Part shown: positions 1 to 7,018 of the stretch, one piece after another
Position numbering within the stretch: the stretch's first letter is position 1
How the letters are laid out: every line of letters starts with the position of its first letter
Source: Pseudomonadota bacterium
Lineage (GTDB): Bacteria > Pseudomonadota > Gammaproteobacteria > Legionellales > Legionellaceae
DNA length: 9,348 nt
Assembly (NCBI GenBank): GCA_021807845.1
Contig: JAKBCM010000049.1
Span: 1 to 9,348, forward strand
Direction: 5' to 3'
The notes under the pieces: generated by a model
Databases searched by the model: none
Told to the model about the DNA's origin: nothing
The model's input: only the letters and a program-made list of their open reading frames with translations
Translations under genes and position numbers: made by a program

Positions 1-464
1 CGATCTTAGAATCCGGTGAATATGACGCCATCATTTTAGCTGTAGCAGGTCTGGAGCGCATGTCTTTAGGACATATGATTCGAGAGATTTTTAGCGAAGA
101 AATGATGCTACCTGCTTGTGGCCAAGGAGCACTAGGGATCGAATGTCGATTAGAAGATGAAGAAATCATCAAATATATCACACCACTCAATGACCCTCTT
201 TCAGCCTTGTGTATCAAAAGCGAGAGACGAGTCAATGAGCTACTTGGCGGCAATTGTCATGTGCCTCTTGCCGTGTATTGTACCCCAACTGTACAGAACA
301 AAGAGTTACTCATCCGTGCAAAAGTAGCCACCTTGGATGGTAAAATCATTTTGAGTAATAGCCAACAAGGCCCCCTAGAAGACGCCATGAATATAGCAGA
401 AAAATGTGCACAAGCACTTCTGGACGGCGGGGCTCTTGCGCTACTAAACAGTAGCTCCATATGA
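1..464 (+). CDS. hemC: Hydroxymethylbilane synthase (porphobilinogen deaminase), C-terminal half, 5' truncated
   Basis: This enzyme polymerises four porphobilinogen molecules into hydroxymethylbilane, the third step of tetrapyrrole synthesis from 5-aminolevulinate, in the cytosol. The reading frame is open from the window edge (first full codon at 3) and gives 153 residues, about half of the usual ~310. An internal ATG at 60 is not the start, because the codons before it encode the conserved stretch GEYDAIILAVAGLERM. Further on come ACGQGALGIECR and then GGNCHVPLA. The Cys in the latter (codon 255-257) is the family's attachment point for the dipyrromethane cofactor. The substrate-binding N-terminal domain is outside the window. 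The stop overlaps the hemD start as ATGA. The identification is secure; only the upstream part is unseen. Confidence 0.96.
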   Translation, partial: ILESGEYDAIILAVAGLERMSLGHMIREIFSEEMMLPACGQGALGIECRLEDEEIIKYITPLNDPLSALCIKSERRVNELLGGNCHVPLAVYCTPTVQNKELLIRAKVATLDGKIILSNSQQGPLEDAMNIAEKCAQALLDGGALALLNSSSI

Positions 465-1228
465 ACTTAAATGGTTTACGTATTTTAAATACTCGCCCAC
501 TAGGTCAAAATCTGCAGTTGCAAGAAGACATTCTCTCCTCAGGTGGCGTATCTATCGCACTACCTGCTCTCTCAATTGAACCAACCCCTGATACTTGGTT
601 AAACCAGTTGCCAAACTTTGTCGAGATTGATATTGCCATTTTTATCAGTGCCAATGCTGTTTCGTATTTTTTTGAATCCTTAAGAAACCATGGCCTAGCA
701 TGGCCAAGCTCCATCCAAAACATCGCTATTGGTAAAGCCACGGGCAACATGCTGTCCAAATACAACGTTCGTCTAGATGAGGTCCCCAAAATCGCTGATA
801 GTGAGCATCTCTTAGCACTTGAAAGCTTACAACAAGTAAGCAATAAAAAGATCTTATTGGTAAAGGGCGTAAATGGGAAACAAGAGATTGAACATACCTT
901 GTTCAAAAAACAGGCGATACTCTTTTCAGTCGATGTCTATCGTCGAGTTTTACCCTGTATCGAACAAGAACTCATCGATTCACTGTGGCATGATGACCTG
1001 GTCGATATTATACTATTTACAAGCCTGCAAGCGATGCACCACTTGTTTGTATTATTTGGAGAAGTTAAAACTTCTTGGCTTTGCAGTAAACCTTGTGTGG
1101 TGATCAGTGAACGTTTAGCGCATGAAGCCTATGCGCTAGGCATCAATACCGTTTTAGTGAGTCAATATGATAAATTAATAGACACACTGCTCCAATATGC
1201 ACAGCATCTGAAAAGGATCCAGACATGA
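461..1228 (+). CDS. hemD: Uroporphyrinogen-III synthase
   Basis: HemD closes hydroxymethylbilane with inversion of ring D to give uroporphyrinogen III, the branch point to haem, sirohaem and corrinoids. The 255-residue product has the usual length. Characteristic family segments are ILNTRPLGQ (residues 8-16), IFISANAVSYF (60-70), the glycine-containing loop ILLVKGVNGK (131-140), the following VDVYRRVLP (157-165), and DIILFTSLQAM (182-192) in the second half. These fit the two-lobed HemD fold; the family has few invariant residues, so position in the operon supports the call. No clear Shine-Dalgarno site precedes the ATG. The start overlaps the hemC stop by 4 nt, so translation probably depends on ribosomes finishing hemC. 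Confidence 0.93.
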   Translation: MNLNGLRILNTRPLGQNLQLQEDILSSGGVSIALPALSIEPTPDTWLNQLPNFVEIDIAIFISANAVSYFFESLRNHGLAWPSSIQNIAIGKATGNMLSKYNVRLDEVPKIADSEHLLALESLQQVSNKKILLVKGVNGKQEIEHTLFKKQAILFSVDVYRRVLPCIEQELIDSLWHDDLVDIILFTSLQAMHHLFVLFGEVKTSWLCSKPCVVISERLAHEAYALGINTVLVSQYDKLIDTLLQYAQHLKRIQT

Positions 1229-2334
1229 CAACCAGCTCTGACACAAAATCAACTATCGCTCTTCAACATTCATCAGAAACAAACCGCACCAAAGGAAAAG
1301 AAAATCATAAGACCCATTTGCCCCAACCAACACGCCGCAACTCAAAACATACGATTGCGCTGGCATTAGCACTGATTGCAATTGGCCTAACCCTATATAC
1401 ATTAAAAATATGCATCGATCTCCGACAAAGCACAAAACAACAATCTCTGAGAATCAAAGCACAAATGACGCGATTCAAACAGCATCAAATGAATGAAAAA
1501 AAAGAATTGGATGCCACAATACATGCTTTGAATCAATCGAAAAATCAACTACAAAATAAGATAAATTCGGTTTACCAACAACTACAATCAAACGTACATC
1601 CCAATTCGTATCAAGAGAGTGATATTATTTTATTCAACGTACGGTACTATTTAGAGCTTGCCGAAATCAATGCTCATTGGGGCGATGATCTGGAAACCAC
1701 AGCAGCACTACTCCATTCTGCAGATACCTTATTAGTCAACTTTCATGAAGAAGATGCTTTAACCTTGAGACAACAGCTCGCCAAAAACATCGCAGATATA
1801 GAATCTATCCCTAAAATCGATAGAGCAGGAATACTCAGCCAGTTAGATGCTTTACGCTCTCATTTGAATACACTTCCTCTCAAACCCGTTCAAGAGTTAT
1901 TCAAAGATCCTCATCCAGACACTCAATCAACCCCCTCACCTTGGCATGATAAACTAGCATCCAGTATCCAACTCTTAGAAAAATTAGTGATAGTGCGACA
2001 TCACGCTCAAGAAGTGTTACCTATCCCTTCAAAGAATGACGAAGCCATGCTTCGTGAAGAGATTCGGTTAAACTTAGCTGAGGCACAGTGGGCTGTCTTG
2101 CAAAATAGCGATCCTATTTACCAATTATCATTAGCGGATGCCATTCAAAATATCAATCGTTCTTTTGATCCAAAAGCACCGGTGACTATCATGCTTATCA
2201 ATCAATTGAATACGCTACAGCATATTCATCTCATCCAACAAAGACCCTCGTTTGATCAATCACTGGCTCTTCTCAATCACTTGATTGAAACAACAAAACA
2301 GGAATCTACTCTGAAGGGAGAACATGCATCATGA
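1225..2334 (+). CDS. hemX: HemX-family inner-membrane protein (uroporphyrinogen-III C-methyltransferase-like annotation)
   Basis: The 369-residue product has a polar, basic N-terminal tail (residues 1-42), one membrane helix (about 43-63), then a Gln/Lys-rich predicted coiled coil (about 65-125). A periplasmic HemX domain follows, starting near the motif VRYYLELAEINAHWGDD and including LLHSADTLL and IPKIDRAGILSQLDAL. This is the architecture of gammaproteobacterial HemX. Databases often label it uroporphyrinogen-III methyltransferase, but no SAM-binding methyltransferase motifs are visible and its biochemical role is unsettled. Operon position implies a link to haem synthesis or its membrane organisation. 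AAGGA at 1213-1217, 7 nt before the ATG, is a good ribosome site. The gene overlaps hemD and hemY by ATGA at both ends. Confidence 0.9.
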   Translation: MTTSSDTKSTIALQHSSETNRTKGKENHKTHLPQPTRRNSKHTIALALALIAIGLTLYTLKICIDLRQSTKQQSLRIKAQMTRFKQHQMNEKKELDATIHALNQSKNQLQNKINSVYQQLQSNVHPNSYQESDIILFNVRYYLELAEINAHWGDDLETTAALLHSADTLLVNFHEEDALTLRQQLAKNIADIESIPKIDRAGILSQLDALRSHLNTLPLKPVQELFKDPHPDTQSTPSPWHDKLASSIQLLEKLVIVRHHAQEVLPIPSKNDEAMLREEIRLNLAEAQWAVLQNSDPIYQLSLADAIQNINRSFDPKAPVTIMLINQLNTLQHIHLIQQRPSFDQSLALLNHLIETTKQESTLKGEHAS

Positions 2335-3503
2335 TTCGAATCATATTTATTTTCTTTCTACTTCTGACATCGGTGTGGTTAGGAATACAACTTCATCAAG
2401 ATCCTGGTTATTTTTTAATTGCAATCAATCATTGGACCATTGAAACAACCTTATGGGTAGCTATCATTGGTTTGGCTTTGATCTTTATCCTGCTTCACTT
2501 GCTGTTATCATTGATTAATTGGATAGCAGCTATTCCTACTTCTTTCAAAAGCTGGCTCTTAAAACGTAGGCTTCAAAATGCTCAAGCCAAAACTCGGCAA
2601 GGTTTGATTGAATTCAGTGAGGGACATTGGTTAGAAGCCAAAAACCATCTCATCAAAGCGCTACCAGATACGGATACACCTCTTCTCAACTATCTAACAG
2701 CAGCACGTGCTGCGCAAGAAATGGGCGATAATCAACTACGCGATGACTATCTACGTGAAGCTCAGCAATCCATGCCAGAAGCAAAAATTGCAGTTGAATT
2801 GACACAAGCACAATTGCAGCTTGCAAACCATCAATGGGAGCAAGCTTTAGCGACTTTGCGACATTTACAAGATCTAGCACCACATCACCCCTATGTCTTG
2901 AAATTGCTCATGCGCTTGTATGAAGAAGTAAAAGATTGGCCACAATTGATTGCCCTGTTGCCTGAGTTAAAGCGTAAAAAAGTGGTGTCTTTAGAGAGAT
3001 ACAACCGGTTACAACATCAAGGGTATTTACAAGTGTTACTCGATCTTATCAAACAAGATGATCCCGCTCTCTTGACTAACTTCATGAACAAATTGCCAAA
3101 AAATTTACATCAGGATGTCGCTTTGATTTCTGCCTACTGCCACTACTTATTAGAAAAAAAACATATCAAAGAAGCTGAAACCCTCTTACGACGTGCGTTG
3201 AATAAACAATTTAGTGAAGAATTGATAGACATTTATGGCCAAATCAACAGCAGCCCAGACCAATTAAATTTTGCAAAATCTAGACTCAAAGAACAACCCC
3301 ATTGTGCTGCCTTATTTCTATGTCTTGGGCGCCTCAGTCAAAATAACCATTTATGGGGCAAAGCAAAACACTATTTTGAACAAAGCATTGAATTTGGCGC
3401 CTCGCCAAAAGCTTATATGGCCCTCGGAAAATTACTTGAGCAACTCAATGATCACAATGGAGCCTGTGCGGCATATCGTCAGGGCCTAGAATTGGCTAAC
3501 TAG
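2331..3503 (+). CDS. hemY: HemY-family TPR inner-membrane protein of the haem operon
   Basis: The 390-residue product begins with two membrane helices (about 1-20 and 40-65) flanking a short loop with the HemY_N-like motif DPGYFLI. A basic segment (KRRLQNAQAKTRQG) and tetratricopeptide-like helical pairs follow, clear at about 88-190 and again at about 326-388, where AYMALGKLLEQLNDHNGA is typical TPR. This is the proteobacterial HemY that accompanies HemX, thought to act as a membrane scaffold. It is not the unrelated protoporphyrinogen oxidase also named HemY in Gram-positives: no FAD-binding GxGxxG motif is present. AAGGGAG at 2314-2320 is 10 nt before the ATG, and the start overlaps the hemX stop. 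It is the last gene of the operon, converging on the cation-efflux gene. Confidence 0.92.
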   Translation: MIRIIFIFFLLLTSVWLGIQLHQDPGYFLIAINHWTIETTLWVAIIGLALIFILLHLLLSLINWIAAIPTSFKSWLLKRRLQNAQAKTRQGLIEFSEGHWLEAKNHLIKALPDTDTPLLNYLTAARAAQEMGDNQLRDDYLREAQQSMPEAKIAVELTQAQLQLANHQWEQALATLRHLQDLAPHHPYVLKLLMRLYEEVKDWPQLIALLPELKRKKVVSLERYNRLQHQGYLQVLLDLIKQDDPALLTNFMNKLPKNLHQDVALISAYCHYLLEKKHIKEAETLLRRALNKQFSEELIDIYGQINSSPDQLNFAKSRLKEQPHCAALFLCLGRLSQNNHLWGKAKHYFEQSIEFGASPKAYMALGKLLEQLNDHNGACAAYRQGLELAN

Positions 3504-3528
3504 GTATTCAACTGCCAAATTTATAGGT

Positions 3529-4461
3529 TCAAAGATACTCCGTGCAAGTATCTTCACAATACCCCTCGATGCGTTCAACCTGAATGGTGGTATGGTGAAT
3601 GTGATGCTCGTCTCGTAATCTGCGACCAAGCTCATGGCGTGCTTCATCACTCAAGGGATGAGTAGGCATCCATAAATGCACAGAGAGTGCATTTTCTTGG
3701 GTACTCAAGGCCCAAACATGTAAGTCATGAACACCTTGTACCCCTTCTTGACTACTGAGCAATTCACGCACCTTCCACAAGACAATCCCTCGTGGAACAC
3801 CATCCACAATTAATCTGAAACTGTCTTTGAACAAAGCCCAAGTCCCTTTGAGAATGATAAAAGCAATCATTAACCCAACCAAGGGATCAATCCATTGGCA
3901 ACCTGTCCAATAAATAAGGGCTGCTGCAATCACAACCCCCATTGAAATAACAGCATCATACATCAAATGTAAAAAAGCGGCGCGTATATTTAAGTCTTCT
4001 CTTCCATGCAAAAACAATAAGGCCGTAGTACCATTCACCACTATTCCAATGCTTGCAACAATCATCACATAAGTTGAGTTCACAAAGGAAGGCTCGATGA
4101 TTTTATACATAGCCTCACTGGCAATGATGCCACAAGTAAAAACCAATAAAATCCCATTGGCTAAGGCAGCTAAGATAGATGTTTTTTTCATGCCATAGGT
4201 TGTCACTTCAGTGGGTAATTTCTGCAATAATCGCGACCCTAGCCATGCAAGCGCTAAACTTAAGACATCACCGGCATTGTGAATGGCATCAGCAAGCAAA
4301 CTGGTTGAATGGGCAAGACAAGCAAAAACAATTTGACTGACAACAAATAAGCCATTGGCAACAATGGCAATAAAAAATGATCGGTTAAACTGAAGCGCAT
4401 GGGAATGTGCATGACCATGGTGATGATGTCCATGGTCATCGTGGTGATGAGATCCGGCCAT
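3529..4461 (-). CDS. Cation diffusion facilitator metal efflux transporter, zinc type, with His-rich N terminus
   Basis: Members of this family export divalent metal (Zn2+, also Cd2+ or Co2+) from the cytosol in exchange for protons. The 310-residue protein has the CDF arrangement: about six membrane helices between residues 28 and 215, then a cytosolic metal-binding domain. The transport-site signature is visible as H61xxxD65 in helix 2 (LADAIHNAGD) and H165xxxD169 in helix 5 (LHLMYDA). The HxxxD form is that of zinc-preferring members. The C-terminal domain carries VHDLHVWALST and HHTTIQVE. The first 21 residues contain 11 histidines, a probable metal-sensing or buffering tail. The ribosome site AAGGA (4469-4473) lies 7 nt before the ATG. 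It is the last gene of the cca cluster, 17 nt after queH. CzcD/ZitB and DmeF types cannot be separated here, so no symbol is given. Confidence 0.93.
   Translation of the reverse strand: MAGSHHHDDHGHHHHGHAHSHALQFNRSFFIAIVANGLFVVSQIVFACLAHSTSLLADAIHNAGDVLSLALAWLGSRLLQKLPTEVTTYGMKKTSILAALANGILLVFTCGIIASEAMYKIIEPSFVNSTYVMIVASIGIVVNGTTALLFLHGREDLNIRAAFLHLMYDAVISMGVVIAAALIYWTGCQWIDPLVGLMIAFIILKGTWALFKDSFRLIVDGVPRGIVLWKVRELLSSQEGVQGVHDLHVWALSTQENALSVHLWMPTHPLSDEARHELGRRLRDEHHIHHTTIQVERIEGYCEDTCTEYL
3532..3554. repeat. Inverted repeat at the hemY / cation-efflux convergent junction
   Basis: AAGATACT (3532-3539) and AGTATCTT (3547-3554) are perfect 8-nt arms around a 7-nt loop. The repeat sits just past the hemY stop and within the final codons of the convergent efflux gene. 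Its position suits a bidirectional transcription-end hairpin, but the stem is AT-rich (two G/C pairs) and no T-run follows on either strand. It is therefore a weak terminator candidate, and coding constraint on the efflux gene may explain it. Confidence 0.3.
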
Positions 4462-4478
4462 AAAAATATCCTTTTTTG

Positions 4479-5138
4479 CTATTGTTCTGGGCTTGATTGT
4501 TCACTATAAAAGTTGCACCCGATTTTAATCCTCTCACGTTGATTTTGTTTACGCCATTCATTGGTATCACGTAACGAATAGACACAACCACAATATTCTT
4601 GCTTATAAAAATTTTCTCGTTTTGCAATCTGATACATTCTTTCTGCCCCACCATTTTTGCGCCAATTATAAGTCCAGTATTCCATCTCCGGATATCGGCT
4701 CGCAGCTCGTGTACCTGATGCATTGATTTGATTCATGTCTTTCCAGCGCGATATACCAAGTGAACTCGTGATCACAGGAAATCCATGCTCATGGGCATAA
4801 AGTGCCGTTCGTTCAAAACGCATGTCGAAACAAACCGTACATCGAGCTCCGCGTTCAGGTTCCCACTCTAATCCTTTGATCCGTAAAAACCATTGATCTT
4901 TATCATAATCGCAATCAATGAAAGGAATATGATGTTTTTGGGCAAACAAAACATTTTCTTCTTTCCTCAACTCATATTCTTGTACTGGGTGTATATTTGG
5001 ATTATAAAAAAATAGGGTAAAATTGATATTTGATGCCAACAATGCTTCCATCACTTCACCAGAACAAGGCGCACAACAGGAATGTAATAACAATTTATCC
5101 GCACCCCGTGGTAATACTAACTGTTCACGTTCAACCAT
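4479..5138 (-). CDS. queH: Epoxyqueuosine reductase QueH
   Basis: QueH reduces epoxyqueuosine to queuosine at the wobble position (G34) of GUN-anticodon tRNAs, the final step of the pathway. It is the non-orthologous replacement for cobalamin-dependent QueG. The 219-residue protein shows the family (DUF208/COG1636) signature: [12 protein letters not shown] (C21, C22, C25), then [18 protein letters not shown] (C100, C103), then EYCGCVYS (C183, C185). The family is known to bind an iron-sulfur cluster and another metal through conserved cysteines; which residue does what here is inferred. The SLGISRWKD segment near 126-134 also fits. The start is fixed by a strong GGAGGT 7-8 nt upstream, placed inside the last codons of orn, with only 3 nt between orn stop and queH ATG. 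The residues after about 200 are weakly conserved. Confidence 0.94.
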   Translation of the reverse strand: MVEREQLVLPRGADKLLLHSCCAPCSGEVMEALLASNINFTLFFYNPNIHPVQEYELRKEENVLFAQKHHIPFIDCDYDKDQWFLRIKGLEWEPERGARCTVCFDMRFERTALYAHEHGFPVITSSLGISRWKDMNQINASGTRAASRYPEMEYWTYNWRKNGGAERMYQIAKRENFYKQEYCGCVYSLRDTNEWRKQNQRERIKIGCNFYSEQSSPEQ

Positions 5139-5141
5139 GGT

Positions 5142-5696
5142 TTATACCTCCGGTCCCATGTTAATAAAATGTTGGCGATAATAAATAAGCTCGTCTATCG
5201 AATCTTTAATATCATCTAATGCCAAATGTTTGGATTGCTTCACAAGAGCACTCATCAATTTTGGTCGCCAACGAATGACTAATTCTTTTAACGTACTCAC
5301 ATCCAAGTTACGATAATGAAAAAATGCTGCCAGATCAGGCATATAATTGCATAAAAAGCGTCTATCTAAGCATATACTATTGCCACACATCGGAGATTGA
5401 CCTTTGCCAACATACTGCTCCAGAAATTTAATGGTAGCCTTCTCAGCATGTGCTTCAGTAACGCCCGTATCCTGAACACGCTTGATCAAACCGGATTCAT
5501 GATGCTGTTTTGTATTCCATTCATCCATGGCCAAAATACGCGCTTCATCTTGATAAATCGCAAAGACTGGGCCTTGTGCTAAGATATTCAAATGCGCATC
5601 TGTCACCACTGTTGCTATCTCAAGGATACGATCTTTGTCAGGCAATAAACCTGTCATTTCCATATCTATCCAAATTAAATTCTCTTTATGTTTCAT
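5142..5696 (-). CDS. orn: Oligoribonuclease (DEDDh 3'-5' exonuclease)
   Basis: Orn degrades the 2-5 nt RNAs left by other RNases, including pGpG from cyclic-di-GMP turnover, to mononucleotides; it works in the cytosol as a dimer. At 184 residues it is close to the E. coli length. Catalytic residues are visible: D11 and E13 in [10 protein letters not shown]111 in [10 protein letters not shown], and H157 with D161/D162 in [11 protein letters not shown]. Other hallmarks are [30 protein letters not shown] and YYRQHF near the C terminus. The start overlaps the cca stop as ATGA, with AGGTGA at 5700-5705 as ribosome site. Only the exact C-terminal tail (NMGPEV) is variable. In enterobacteria orn lies divergent to rsgA; here cca has been placed between them. 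Confidence 0.97.
   Translation of the reverse strand: MKHKENLIWIDMEMTGLLPDKDRILEIATVVTDAHLNILAQGPVFAIYQDEARILAMDEWNTKQHHESGLIKRVQDTGVTEAHAEKATIKFLEQYVGKGQSPMCGNSICLDRRFLCNYMPDLAAFFHYRNLDVSTLKELVIRWRPKLMSALVKQSKHLALDDIKDSIDELIYYRQHFINMGPEV
5146..5151 (-). promoter_or_regulatory. Ribosome binding site of queH, embedded in the end of orn
   Basis: Read on the minus strand this is GGAGGT followed by ATAAACC and the queH ATG. It is nearly a full anti-Shine-Dalgarno match and lies within the last two sense codons of orn. It decides the queH start and suggests that queH can be initiated efficiently as orn translation ends. Confidence 0.65.
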
Positions 5697-6913
5697 TTTT
5701 CACCTATGATCTGCTGAACACATTTAACTCTCAATTGATGCAAACCTTGCTTAATTGCTTCCCCTTCATAACCGTCTGCAACCAAACTTTTGGCATTGAT
5801 TTTTCCACATTCAGCTAATAAATGACGCCAAATATTGGCGACTGGATAGTTGATCTCTGTTTTACCTATCCCTCGGGCATCAGACTCACAAATCAACAAT
5901 AATTTTTCAAACAATTGTCCCCGACGAAATGCATCTGTTGCTTCTAACACACCGACAATTGTACTTGCTTTCATCTCATTCAAGCGATGAATTTTTAAAT
6001 GAAACCGACAAGCCATTAAAGCCAATTGTCGGTAGTCATTTGGAACTTTGTAACGTTGACAAACCTTTAAAATAACATCTAAACCTCTTTCTTCATGACA
6101 ATGATGGCTTGGCCATATCGACATGGGAGTTAATGCTTTACCCAAATCATGCATCAGGGCTGCAAACCGAATCATGGGATCAGATGAGAGCTTGACTGCC
6201 ATACCAAGCACCATAAGCGTATGAACTCCACTATCGATTTCCGGATGATATTTGGGTGTATTAGGAACTCCAAATAAGGCATCTATCTCTGGGAGGATCT
6301 CTTGTAAAGCACCACATGATCTTAAGGTGCTGATGAATACCTCCGGATTTCTTTCTTGAAGACTCCGTTGCCACTCTTGCCAAACACGCTCAGCAACCAG
6401 AGCCTCTAATTCACCACTTTTGCTCATTTTGTACATCAGAAGGCGTGTTTCATCAGCAAGCTTAAATCCCAAATGATGGTAACGTGCGGCAAACCGCGCA
6501 ACACGCAAAACTCTAACTGGATCCTCCACAAAAGCACTAGAAACATGACGTAATAATTTAGCATGGAGATCATCTTGACCATGATAAGGATCAATAAGTT
6601 TTTTATCCTCATCTAAAGCCATGGCATTGATGGTCAAATCTCGTCTTGCCAGATCTTCCTCCAAAGTGACCTCTGGATTAAAATCACAATGAAATCCAAG
6701 ATAACCTGGCCCTATCTTCCGTTCCGTTCTAGCCAATGCATATTCTTCATGAGTGATAGGGTGCAAAAACACTGGAAAGTCTCGCCCAACCTGCTGATAC
6801 TTTAACGCAAGCATTTCCTGAGAGGTTGCACCCACCACCACCCAATCGCGTTCTTTAACTGGATATCCCAGCAATTGATCACGAACAGCCCCCCCAACCA
6901 AGTATACTTTCAT
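5693..6913 (-). CDS. cca: Multifunctional CCA tRNA nucleotidyltransferase with HD phosphohydrolase domain
   Basis: This enzyme adds or repairs the 3'-terminal CCA of tRNAs from CTP and ATP without a nucleic-acid template. The 406 residues align end to end with the ~412-residue E. coli type. The nucleotidyltransferase head has YLVGGAVRD (4-12) and the metal-binding ExD pair E21/D23 in [10 protein letters not shown], where E. coli has DxD; both forms occur in the class II superfamily. [12 protein letters not shown] (88-99) and [15 protein letters not shown] (131-145) are the next conserved blocks. The HD domain shows H255-D256 in [12 protein letters not shown], the part linked in E. coli to 2',3'-cyclic phosphodiesterase and phosphatase activity. 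The start is set by alignment and by an in-frame TAA three codons upstream. Its own ribosome site is poor (GGAG at 14 nt). It is the first gene of the cca-orn-queH-CDF cluster. Confidence 0.97.
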   Translation of the reverse strand: MKVYLVGGAVRDQLLGYPVKERDWVVVGATSQEMLALKYQQVGRDFPVFLHPITHEEYALARTERKIGPGYLGFHCDFNPEVTLEEDLARRDLTINAMALDEDKKLIDPYHGQDDLHAKLLRHVSSAFVEDPVRVLRVARFAARYHHLGFKLADETRLLMYKMSKSGELEALVAERVWQEWQRSLQERNPEVFISTLRSCGALQEILPEIDALFGVPNTPKYHPEIDSGVHTLMVLGMAVKLSSDPMIRFAALMHDLGKALTPMSIWPSHHCHEERGLDVILKVCQRYKVPNDYRQLALMACRFHLKIHRLNEMKASTIVGVLEATDAFRRGQLFEKLLLICESDARGIGKTEINYPVANIWRHLLAECGKINAKSLVADGYEGEAIKQGLHQLRVKCVQQIIGEK

Positions 6914-6933
6914 TGACTTTTATTCATCTCCAT
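6910..6933 (-). other. Possible seven-codon leader frame overlapping the cca start
   Basis: On the minus strand a short frame encodes MEMNKSQ and ends in a TGA that overlaps the cca ATG as ATGA, the same junction used inside the haem operon and at cca-orn. The cca start lacks a well-spaced Shine-Dalgarno site, so a terminating ribosome could help initiation there. The ATG of the mini-frame has only a weak GAG one base upstream. A frame this short occurs easily by chance; no function is claimed. Confidence 0.2.
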
Positions 6934-6961
6934 ACTCAAAATCAATTATTCTACAATAGGG

Positions 6962-6991
6962 AGTATACCTCTTCTATTGCACTTTGAACAA
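6962..6991 (-). promoter_or_regulatory. Candidate sigma-70 promoter for the cca-orn-queH-CDF cluster
   Basis: On the minus strand TTGTTC (6986-6991) and TATACT (6962-6967) are separated by 18 nt. The -10 matches the consensus at five of six positions, the -35 only at three. It lies about 50 nt before the cca ATG in the 105-nt divergent region shared with rsgA, where some promoter must exist. The site was chosen by eye and its assignment is tentative. For rsgA, on the plus strand, TACAAT at 6952-6957 is a plausible -10, but no convincing -35 precedes it. Confidence 0.3.
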
Positions 6992-7018
6992 AATTGGATT
7001 CTAAGGTACTGATTCAGC

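Noticed and set aside
60..62. ATG at 60 as the hemC start.
   Set aside because: The same frame is open to the window edge and the upstream codons encode conserved HemC sequence, so the gene is cut by the window.
505..906. Minus-strand 133-residue frame opposite hemD.
   Set aside because: It is antisense to a well-supported gene, resembles no family, and has no operon context; a shadow frame.
2331..3503. HemY as protoporphyrinogen oxidase.
   Set aside because: There is no FAD-binding motif. Two N-terminal membrane helices and TPR-like repeats identify the other, unrelated HemY family.
4411..4457. Repetitive CATGGTGATGATG-like DNA as a regulatory repeat.
   Set aside because: It is explained by the run of histidine and aspartate codons in the efflux protein's N terminus.
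4436..4723. Second minus-strand frame across the queH 3' end and the efflux gene start.
   Set aside because: It overlaps two convincing genes out of frame and shows no recognisable motif.
5397..5818. Plus-strand frames of 61 and 102 residues opposite orn and cca.
   Set aside because: They are antisense to catalytic regions of orn and the cca end, without ribosome sites or family resemblance.
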